This document shows positions 56,610 through 64,000 of a stretch of DNA of 64,000 bases, in pieces. Origin of the DNA: Desulfomonile sp963700305 (GTDB lineage Bacteria > Desulfobacterota > Desulfomonilia > Desulfomonilales > Desulfomonilaceae); contig CAVOXB010000010.1 in assembly GCA_963700305.1 (NCBI GenBank), forward strand, positions 124,001 through 188,000. Reading direction: 5' to 3'. The notes under the pieces are model-generated. The model made no database searches. It was not told where the DNA came from and saw nothing but the letters and a program-made list of their open reading frames with translations. A program made the position numbers and the translations under genes. Every line of letters starts with the position of its first letter. The first letter of the stretch is position 1.

Positions 56610-57827
56610 ATGGATACACCTAACATGGAAATCAGGTCTCGTGGGCCAATCATTTCGACAGCGTGTTTTGGACATAGGGCGTTACTGGTGTGCTTCATGA
56701 TCCTGACTTTGACTGCGTGCGGTAAGCCCCAAGAAGAAGCGAAAAACAGTCTCCCACCGATTCCGGTTCAAATTGCCGAAGTGGTCCAGAAGGACGTCCC
56801 GTTATTTCTTGAGGGCATAGGGAATGCCGCGGCATATAACACTGTGGATCTAAAGTCTCGCGTCACGGGTGAACTGATTAAGGCCTTTTTCAAGGCAGGT
56901 GATCCGGTAAAAGAAAACCAGGAGCTTTTCACGATCGATCCGGAGCCTTTTCAGGCCAAACTCCGCGAGAGTGAGGCAAAGCTCAAGCAAGCCAAGGTCC
57001 AGTATGAGCAGGCAAAAAGGGAATTCCTGCGCTTCAAAACGCTACACAGTGAAAAGGCCGTCAGCCAGGAGCAGTTGGAAACAAAAGAAGTGGACATGTA
57101 TTCCAAGCTATATCACACGGAATTGTGCCAGGCGGAGCTCGATACCGCCACGCTGAACCTGGGTTATTGTTTCATTCGTGCTCCGCTGGATGGTCAATGT
57201 GGAGAAATCTACATTGACAACTTCAACATAGTGAATGCGAATCAGGATAAGCTGGTCACCATAAAACAGATCAAACCCATTAAGGTCAAATTCTCGGTTC
57301 CCGGCAAATTCCGAGATCAGCTGCAGAGATACAGCTCCGGCGATTCGATGGAGATCGAGGTCTTCATCCCCGGCAGCGACAAACCGGAAATCGGCTCACT
57401 AACAATGGTAGATAATATTGTTAACCCTAAGACCGGGATGATTGGCCTGGAAGGGGTTTTTCCCAATCCGGAATCACGACTGTGGCCGGGAGTGTTCGTG
57501 CGGGTGCGAGTCAAGCTCACAGTGACTCTTGATGCACTCTTGATACCTGAGCGTGCTATCAACCAGGGGCCTGAAGGACAATACGTTTGGGTAGTGAATC
57601 AGGATCAGACCGTCGCTATTCGTCCCATCAAACTTGATCGGAGAGAAGGCGAGATGGGAATACTCTCCGAGGGTTTGAAACCCGGCGAAAAAGTAATCAC
57701 TGATGGACAACTGATGTTGAGCCCCGGCGCTAAAGTTGTTCCTCGAGGCGGTCCACCGCAAAAGAAGACCGAAAGACCTGATCAAGGCCAGGAAAAGAAT
57801 TTCCAGGACCATGGCAAAGGATCATGA
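56610..57827 (+). CDS. RND efflux periplasmic adaptor (MdtA-like lipoprotein)
   Basis: A 405-residue membrane-fusion protein with lipoprotein signal (lipobox LTAC near residue 36). Lipoyl half 1 is VDLKSRVTGELIKAFFKAGDPVKENQELFTIDPEPFQA, the hairpin is rich in K and Q, and half 2 is GYCFIRAPLDGQCGEI. The C-terminal tail is basic and proline-rich. Its TGA stop overlaps the pump ATG (ATGA at 57824-57827), so they are coupled. Signal n-region is long, so the true start may be later. Confidence 0.91.
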   Translation: MDTPNMEIRSRGPIISTACFGHRALLVCFMILTLTACGKPQEEAKNSLPPIPVQIAEVVQKDVPLFLEGIGNAAAYNTVDLKSRVTGELIKAFFKAGDPVKENQELFTIDPEPFQAKLRESEAKLKQAKVQYEQAKREFLRFKTLHSEKAVSQEQLETKEVDMYSKLYHTELCQAELDTATLNLGYCFIRAPLDGQCGEIYIDNFNIVNANQDKLVTIKQIKPIKVKFSVPGKFRDQLQRYSSGDSMEIEVFIPGSDKPEIGSLTMVDNIVNPKTGMIGLEGVFPNPESRLWPGVFVRVRVKLTVTLDALLIPERAINQGPEGQYVWVVNQDQTVAIRPIKLDRREGEMGILSEGLKPGEKVITDGQLMLSPGAKVVPRGGPPQKKTERPDQGQEKNFQDHGKGS

Positions 57828-60800
57828 GCGTCACTGAACTTTTCATAAGGCGTCCCGTGATGACCACCACTATTATGGTGGCCATGATTTTCTTCGGCGT
57901 GATTGGTTATCTGAACCTGCCAGTGTCCGCTCTCCCACAGGTGGATTTTCCGACGATATCCGTATCCGCTTCCTTACCTGGAGCGGACCCGGAAACAATG
58001 GCCTCAAGCGTGGCTACGCCCCTTGAAAAGCAGTTTTCCTCCATCGAGGGGCTCAGAACGATGAACTCGCGCAGCAGCCAGGGTACTACCACTATAAATC
58101 TCCAATTCGACCTTTCCCGAAAAATCGATGCTGCTGCCATGGACGTGCAGGCTGCCATTTCAAAAGCCAGCGGACTGCTTCCTCCGAATATGCCGAGCCC
58201 GCCCACTTTTTCTAAGGTGAACCCTGCTGAAAGACCGATCTACTACCTGGTCCTGCATTCTGACGCGATGCCCTTGTACAAAGTCAATGACTATGCCGAG
58301 ACATTTGTCTCCAATTCCCTTGCCATGATTCCCGGAGTGGCGCAGGTCCTTAATTACAGCCAACAGAAGTTCACTGTACGAGTATACATAAACCCGGACC
58401 TGCTCGCGGCCAAGCACATCGGAGTCAACGATGTTAAAAAAGCCATCGTTGCTCAGAACGTCAACCTTCCGCTTGGCACTCTTGACGGTAAATACCAGAC
58501 CCGAACGCTTAAGGCATCTGGACAACTCATGGATGCCAAGGCCTATGACCCTATCATAGTGTCCTACGTGGAGGGCCAACCAGTTCGTTTGGATGAAATA
58601 GCCAGGGTAGAAAACAGTGCCTATGCAGATAAGGTATTCTGCTATTACAAAGGGAAAAAGTGCGTCGCCTTGGCAGTGCAACGGCAACCAGGCTCCAACA
58701 CTATCAGGATCGTGGACGATATTGAGAAGATGATGCCTGCTATTAGGGCGTCATTGCCTCCCACGCTTAATCTTGAAGTCGTGTACCAACATGTCCCAAT
58801 CCATAAGGGCATCCGTAGATGACGTGAAGCTGACTCTCGTCTTGGCAATCGTACTGGTGGTCCTGGTTGTGTTTATCTTTCTCCGGAACATTTCCGCGAC
58901 ACTTATTGCAAGCATAGCGATCCCGTTATCCATAGTAACCACGTTTGCAGTCATGTATATGTTCGGTTTTTCGCTGGACAATCTTTCGCTTATGGCTCTT
59001 GTGCTTTCTGTGGGTTTCGTGGTGGATGACGCCATAGTCGTGCTTGAAAATGTGGTCAGGCATCTGGAGATGGGGAAAAAGCCTTTTCAAGCCGCTGTAG
59101 ACGGAGCCAAGCAGATCGTTTTCACGATTGTGTCCATGACGTCCAGTTTGGCGATAGTGTTTGTGCCAATAATGTTCATGGCAGGGATTTATGGCCGCGT
59201 ATTGAATGAATTTGCGGTGACCATCACAGTAGCCATCATCTTGTCCGGCATAGTCGCAGTGATAGCAAGCCCCATGCTCAGTAGTCGTTTGCTGCGGCCT
59301 CAGAGCCGACTGGCTGAATCTGACCCCATATTCGGGGCAATGTTGAAGTTTTATCGATGGTCTTTGAATCTGGCAGTGCACCACAGAATCATCACTCTGT
59401 TGATCTCGGGAGGGATTCTGGCAGCCAGCATTGTTCTTTTCATGGCTATACCCAAAGGTTTCGTACCTCCAGTGGATATGAACTACCTTATCGGATTCTG
59501 TATAAGCGAGCAGGGGGTCTCGCCTGAGGCCATGGAGAGTAAGCTCATGGAATTGGGCCCCAAGATACAGGCAAACCCGAATGTGAGATCAGTCCTGAAC
59601 GTCTCGGGGCACCCTCAGCGGAATCAGGGTTTCACCATAGCTTTTCTCAACGATCGGCCCCCGCGTAAAGCCACGGCTCAGCAGGTGATGGCCGAGCTTG
59701 GGCCAGTGGTCAATTCCGTTCCCGGATTGATGGCTTTCTATTCCATACCTCCGCTCATTGAAGTTAGTACGGAGATCTCTGCCAGCCCTTACCTTTTCAT
59801 CATGCAATCCCCTGACACAAAGACGCTTTTCCGAAACGCGGAGAAATTCACTTACGCGATGTACGGGACGCCTGAGATAACGAGGGTAAACTCTAATCTT
59901 TACATAAAAAATCCTGAAGCTTTCGTTGACATTCTAAGAGATAAGGCGAGCACGCTGGGCGTTTCAGCCGAGGCCATAGAAGAAACGGCTTATTCCGCGT
60001 ATGGCGAGAGGGAAATCTCTAATATTTATGGAACGACCGATACCTATAAGGTGGTGCTTGAGATTGAAAAGGACTTCCAACGCTATCCTGAGCAGCTTTC
60101 ATCCCTATACCTGAAGAACGATATGAACCAAATGGTGCGACTGGATGTTGTGGCCAACGTACTGCCGCATGTGGGGCCCCTGACCGTTAATCATTACGGA
60201 CAATTACCCTCGGTGACCATTTCCTTTGATACAGCGGAAAACTTTTCCCTCGGACAAGCCACGGATACGCTGAGGGCGATGGCCGGGAAGATGCTTCCGG
60301 ATTCGGTAACGTATAAATTCGGTGGCACAGCTGAAGCCTTTGAATCATCCATGAGAAGTCTTATTGTCTTGCTGATTGTGGCGCTTATTATCATTTACAT
60401 GATTCTGGCCATTCTATACGAGAGCTTCCTGCATCCGTTGACCATCATATCCGGATTACCTTCAGCTGCGTTCGGCGGTTTGTTGACTCTGTGGCTGTTC
60501 GGAATGCACCTCGACTTGTACGGCTTTGTAGGTCTTTTCATGTTGATCGGCATAGTTAAGAAGAACGCCATTATGGTAGTCGACTTCGCCTTGGAGGCCG
60601 AACACGAAGGAAAAACACCGCTCGAGGCTGCTATCGAGGGCTCGATAGTTCGTTTCAGGCCGATCATGATGACCACTATCGCAGCAATAGCAGGAATGAC
60701 GCCCATTGCAGTAGGTTACGGATCAGGTGGTGATTCGAGACAGCCTTTGGGACTCGCAGTCGTGGGTGGTCTGTTGCTATCCCAGGTGGTGACGCTTTAT

Positions 60801-60905
60801 CTCACGCCGGTTGTGTACTCGTATTTGGGCGGCCTGCAGGAATGGTTGAACAAGAGAGGCGCAAAGAAACGTGAATTGATGGGTATTCCGGGGGACAATT
60901 TATAA
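57824..60905 (+). CDS. RND efflux pump (MdtB/MdtC-like; frame broken)
   Basis: About 1026 residues, 12 helices. Parts: MSVTELFIRRPVMTTTIMVAMIFFG, VGFVVDDAIVVLENVVRHLE (proton-relay aspartates), GIVKKNAIMVVDFALEAE, and FRPIMMTTIAAIAGMTP. The first frame stops at 58822; one extra base near 58793 returns it to SQSIRASVDDVKLTLVLAIV. The pump ends with KRELMGIPGDNL. No second pump chain (MdtB plus MdtC) and no outer-membrane channel is nearby, so it may act as a homotrimer. Confidence 0.9.
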
Positions 60906-60962
60906 GATCGCTTGACCCTAAAATATCTGAAATAATTTCTGAAGATGTTGCCATCAGACTAA

Positions 60963-61448
60963 TTGAACCACATATCTATATTGATTGTTGACGATTCAGA
61001 AGAGAGTCTGCGTGTTCTTGTGTCGATCATAGAAGAGCAAGGCTTTGAAGCCCGTCCTGTAACCAGCGGAGTCCTTGCGGTAAAAGCGGCTCGTTTGTCG
61101 CCTCCAGAGCTCATTATGTTGGACATCGGATTGCCGGACATCGATGGGTACCGGGTTTGCGCTGAGCTTAAAGCTGACGAACGCACCAGAGACATTCCCA
61201 TTCTTTTTATTAGCGGACTCCACGCCACTGATGATAAGGTCCGAGCATTGTATGCAGGGGCGTAGACTATATAACCAAACCGTTCCAATGATCTGGAAGA
61301 AATGGAACGCAAACACATAGTGAAAGTGCTGGACAGCACAAACTGGAGGGTAAAATGAAAAAACGGAGCGGCGGAGACATTGGGACTTAAACCTACCACT
61401 CTCCAGTCAAAGATGAAGAAGCTCGGGATTAATCGAACCTTATCGTAG
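60963..61448 (+). pseudogene. Remnant of a sigma-54-type response regulator (receiver plus Fis-like HTH)
   Basis: A receiver domain (ILIVDDSEE, LIMLDIGLPDIDGYR with the aspartate near residue 57) is read from TTG 60963 until a missing G near 61262. With that restored it reads GAVDYITKPFQ and stops. From 61293, another frame gives LEEMERKHIVKVLDSTNWRVK and, after an in-frame TGA at 61356-61358, NGAAETLGLKPTTLQSKMKKLGINRTLS, typical of the Fis-type HTH of FhlA/NorR-like activators. The whole AAA+ domain is missing. This is either a gene with a large internal deletion or a small receiver-HTH regulator with indels. Confidence 0.65.
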
Positions 61449-61580
61449 ATATTCTATTTCGTACCCGGTACGATAATTCGGCCTGTCTCTCCCCACCTAT
61501 ATATTCCAAGATACAAGCTTTCATATCGTAAAAGCTAATAGTCTGGAGATGTTGCATATCCCTCATGGGGTGTACATGGA

Positions 61581-61596
61581 TGGCACCTTTGTTGCA
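61581..61596 (+). promoter_or_regulatory. Sigma-54 (-24/-12) promoter
   Basis: TGGCACCTTTGTTGCA fits the RpoN consensus, with GG and GC ten bases apart. It points toward the small helical gene at 61837 and the response regulator at 62065, with a leader of about 230 bases. The spacer 61449-61836 otherwise shows nothing clear. Confidence 0.65.
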
Positions 61597-61836
61597 CTGC
61601 CACGACACCAGTGCGATGAAGCTTGATGAATGGCCATCAACTCTAGGTTGACTAAAATCTCCTAATCCTGACTGAAGATTCTTGGCGACACTTTCAGTCT
61701 TAACCGTTGATTAGGGGAAGGATAGTGATGCACAAACGCCAAGCGCTTGAAACTCGAAAAGACAGGAAAATTTGACTCGTAGGATTCGAATTCCAAATCC
61801 GACTAAAAAAAGGGGAAATGCTCAAACATTGGGCTT

Positions 61837-62049
61837 TTGCCGATTCCTGATGAAGTGAGAGAAATGCACAAGAAGATCGATCATCTTATTGATCATATGT
61901 GGCTCCATGAGAGACTCATTGGCCAGCTGATCAGCGGTTTAGATGCTGCCAAGAACAATAACGGCCAAATACAGCAACTTTCTCTAGATTTAAGAGCGAT
62001 CAAAGCCTCGTTGGGCGTAGTCAAGGATTCCCTACGCCTCCGAGTTTGA
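61837..62049 (+). CDS. Small helical protein (possible coiled coil)
   Basis: A 70-residue protein read from TTG 61837 (ATG 61864 gives 61 residues). It consists of two helices: REMHKKIDHLIDHMWLHERLIGQLISGLDAA and QIQQLSLDLRAIKASLGVVKDSLRL, with heptad-like hydrophobic spacing. It precedes the response regulator by 15 bases, so the two are likely co-expressed from the sigma-54 promoter. No known family. Confidence 0.5.
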   Translation: MPIPDEVREMHKKIDHLIDHMWLHERLIGQLISGLDAAKNNNGQIQQLSLDLRAIKASLGVVKDSLRLRV

Positions 62050-62064
62050 TCGGGCGAGCAAACT

Positions 62065-62460
62065 ATGAAGAATTTGAAGATCCTCTCTGTCGAGGACGAA
62101 CCTGACTTGTCGGAATTTATCTCCCGAATGTTGACGCGGCTAGGACATGAAGTAATAGCTTCGGTGACCACAGGAGAGACTGCTCTCCAGCTCGCTCCGC
62201 ATTTAATTCCGGATCTTGTCGTCACGGATGTTTTTTTGGCAGGGGGCATTAACGGCATTACCTTGGCCAATACTATTAATTCAAGGTATGGGATCCCTTC
62301 AGTCATCATCAGCGGGGAGGAGATGGATTGCCTGATGCGGATGGACGAGTCCATCAGATTATATGTGTTTCTCAGTAAGCCTTTTTCGTCCAACGAACTC
62401 GCTGAAGCTATCTCGCGGGCATATAACCGTGAACCACTGTTTAACAGGCCACAAGGATGA
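62065..62460 (+). CDS. Single-domain response regulator
   Basis: A 131-residue receiver (VEDEPDLSEF; phosphoacceptor D55 in LVVTDVFLAG; lysine in FLSKPFSSNEL). CheY-like, without an output domain. The unusual FLAGGINGITLA after the aspartate is shared with receivers linked to hybrid kinases. No kinase nearby. Confidence 0.87.
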   Translation: MKNLKILSVEDEPDLSEFISRMLTRLGHEVIASVTTGETALQLAPHLIPDLVVTDVFLAGGINGITLANTINSRYGIPSVIISGEEMDCLMRMDESIRLYVFLSKPFSSNELAEAISRAYNREPLFNRPQG

Positions 62461-62731
62461 CAAATTGGCTGAGGTCTGGCAGCCGAGCCTAACTCTTGAG
62501 ATCGTCCTGTTTGGGTAACATGCCATCACCGAAAAGATGAAATAACCCCTCACGCATGATGAGGACTTTTAGCCAAGCATCTGGAGCTAACGTCTTTGAC
62601 CAGAATATTCGAAGATGACTTTGAATGGCGGAACAACAATCAACATCCATAGCATCGTGTCACCCACACGATGAAGCGGAAAATCTACGGAGGAAGAAAG
62701 AATAGCATAAGGAAATCAGCGTTTATTTTGC

Positions 62732-63571
62732 GTGTCAGCCTGCTTGTCAGCGGTGCTGCTCACGGCGGTGTGCGGGGCTCAGGAACAAACAGCATTCAAG
62801 GTGGGAGGCGCAAATCTATACAGTGATGCGTTTGAGAAATTTTCAGGGGCGTTCCAAAACGCCGGCAAGGACTGCAAGCCGATAATACTCGGCAGCACTA
62901 CAGGTAAAGGAATCTCTGAGTTCATTAACGGTGAGGTGGTTCTCGTGGCCGCATCCAGAGCGATTAACGCCAAAGAGAAAGAACAAGCAGCGGCAAAAGG
63001 ACTGCAGGTTTCAGAGAAGCTGGCAGGGAAAACCAGCCTCGCGGTCGTCACAGGCGCCAAGAATCCAGTGAATGAGTTGTCCTTCGAACAGCTCCGAAAG
63101 ATCTTCATCGGTGAAATAACCAATTGGAAGGAGGTCGGTGGCCCAGATGAACCCATTCGTGTAACCATGAGGGCAGTCCCGGAAACAGGAGCTGGGGTCC
63201 TCTTCCAGCAAGTGGTTCTTAAAGGCGCTCCGTACGGTCCAAACGCTCAGGTGATGCAGTCTTACCGCACTACTCTTACAGTCGTGGCAAAATCAAATGC
63301 CATTGGCTACATTCCAACTGCTTCCGCCTACTACGACAAGATGGCTGAGGAGGGGGTCAAAGAGATAAAGATAAGATTGGAGGACACTTCTGCCGCTGTA
63401 AACGCGCCTGCAGGGCTCGTCAAAGACACCACTTTCCCGATAAGCATTCCTCTCGTCCTTATCTGGAACGAAAAAGCTGGAGTCTCATGCATTACCGAGT
63501 TTGTCGATTTCGTTGACAAAACGATTGGAAGCACCAAGACGGCTGGACCAAACAGCCTGAGCGGGTCGTAG
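62732..63571 (+). CDS. PstS-like phosphate-type substrate-binding protein
   Basis: A 279-residue periplasmic protein of the PstS-like superfamily. The signal peptide LSAVLLTAVCGAQEQ is read in frame from GTG 62732; another frame gives a basic start (RKSAFIL) upstream, so one indel may hide the true start near 62700. Conserved parts: GSTTGKGISEFINGEVVLVAASRAIN, LSFEQLRKIFIGEITNWKEVGGPDEPI, and ETGAGVLFQQVVL. No ABC permease or ATPase follows. Stand-alone PstS-like proteins may bind phosphate or act as sensors. Confidence 0.85.
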   Translation: MSACLSAVLLTAVCGAQEQTAFKVGGANLYSDAFEKFSGAFQNAGKDCKPIILGSTTGKGISEFINGEVVLVAASRAINAKEKEQAAAKGLQVSEKLAGKTSLAVVTGAKNPVNELSFEQLRKIFIGEITNWKEVGGPDEPIRVTMRAVPETGAGVLFQQVVLKGAPYGPNAQVMQSYRTTLTVVAKSNAIGYIPTASAYYDKMAEEGVKEIKIRLEDTSAAVNAPAGLVKDTTFPISIPLVLIWNEKAGVSCITEFVDFVDKTIGSTKTAGPNSLSGS

Positions 63572-63663
63572 GACAGTAAACCGCCTCGCCAGATTCCATG
63601 CGGGTGAGGAATTATCTCCCAAAGTCATTCAGGAGCCATCTCGTCGAGAAAGGAGTCTGCCAG

Positions 63664-64000
63664 ATGAAAACCAAGATGCGTTTTTTGTCCAGATTTACTG
63701 CAATTGCAGCGATCCTTATTTGTTTAGCGGCCCTTCCGGTCGAAGGCCAAGAATAAGAAGATCGTCAGAATAAGCGGAGCAGGTTTGCTCTCCGACGTAG
63801 TGGAAGATCATGGTTGAACCGATTCCAGCAAGTGCGAATCCTTCGTGTAGCCTTACTGTCGCAGGGGCGACAACGGGGATCGGCTTCAAGAAGATCATAG
63901 AAGGAGAAGCGGAGTTGGCGATGATGACACGAAAAGTCACTCCCAGAAGAAGCGAAATTAGCCGATGCAAAGGGAATAGCGTTGTCGTTCCAAATATATG
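63664..64000 (+). pseudogene. Second PstS-like binding protein, broken and cut by the window end
   Basis: ATG 63664 after AAGGAG starts a signal peptide (FTAIAAILICLAALPVEG) and then frames change at least three times: IVRISGAGLLSDVVEDH; VEPIPASANPSCSLTVAGATTGIGFKKIIEGEAELAMMTRKVTP; and LADAKGIALSFQI at the end. GATTGIGFKKIIEGEAELAMMTRKVTP corresponds to the GSTTGKGISEFINGEVVLVAASRAIN segment of the previous gene, so the two are tandem relatives. The gene continues beyond the window. Confidence 0.65.

Overview
The window reads as a chromosomal segment of an anaerobic, probably sulfate-reducing or syntrophic bacterium of the Desulfobacterota (former Deltaproteobacteria; Desulfomonile- or Syntrophobacteria-like). 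This placement is an inference. It rests on a Hdr-type electron-transfer cluster with an HdrA-MvhD fusion next to a KorDABC 2-oxoacid:ferredoxin oxidoreductase, an HdrD/DsrK-like plus cytochrome-b-like membrane pair, sigma-54 regulation, a TRAP uptake system with an acyl-CoA ligase, a malonate module, and many dispersed palindromic repeats. I found no rRNA, tRNA, CRISPR array or intact transposase.

Layout. 0-4 kb: trxA-trxB, a TIGR04073-type secreted protein, a 46-aa lipoprotein, and a small gene followed by hisI-hisG. 4.2-9.8 kb: a minus-strand operon of histidine kinase, NtrC-type regulator, and an unusual 879-aa protein joining a cyclic-nucleotide-binding domain and a degenerate sigma-54-type AAA+ domain to a NosR/NapH-like polyferredoxin membrane domain. 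A near-perfect sigma-54 promoter fires in the opposite direction toward a CBS-ACT gene. 11-13.3 kb: HdrED/TmcCB-like pair. 13.7-20.3 kb: YihY, a small secreted protein, TerC, a pentapeptide-repeat protein with a triplicated N-terminal module, and a PAS histidine kinase. 20.6-24.8 kb: malonate module (GntR regulator with its operator, MatC-like carrier, MdcA). 25-34.5 kb: rhomboid protease, Mrp, and hdrB, hdrC, hdrA-mvhD, korC, korB, korA, korD (listed left to right; transcribed right to left). 34.7-40.9 kb: coiled-coil lipoprotein, an HAE1-type RND pump and a single-domain response regulator. 41-46.6 kb: GntR regulator divergent from an acyl-CoA ligase and dctPQM. 47-52 kb: methyltransferase, and a minus-strand set of B12 radical SAM protein, FAD protein and polytopic membrane protein. 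53-55.4 kb: CPA2 antiporter, UspA and a membrane protein. 55.4-56 kb: DUF167 and YggT. 56.6-60.9 kb: second RND pump. 61-64 kb: decayed response regulator, sigma-54 promoter, small helical protein, response regulator, and two PstS-like proteins, the second broken and cut by the window end.

A striking property of the sequence is about 25 frame breaks. In almost every case one inserted or deleted base separates two halves of an otherwise well-conserved protein (hisG, CBS-ACT, hdrA, korB, both RND pumps, mdcA and others). This density in core genes points to uncorrected sequencing indels rather than decay, so I annotate the rejoined extents and describe each break. A few loci (the 60.96 kb regulator, the 52 kb region) look truly degenerate.

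Metabolic reading (inference): low-potential electrons from 2-oxoacid oxidation (Kor) can be routed through the neighbouring Hdr complex. TRAP plus acyl-CoA ligase and the malonate module bring in and activate organic acids. The HdrED-like pair links thiol/disulfide or quinone chemistry to the membrane.
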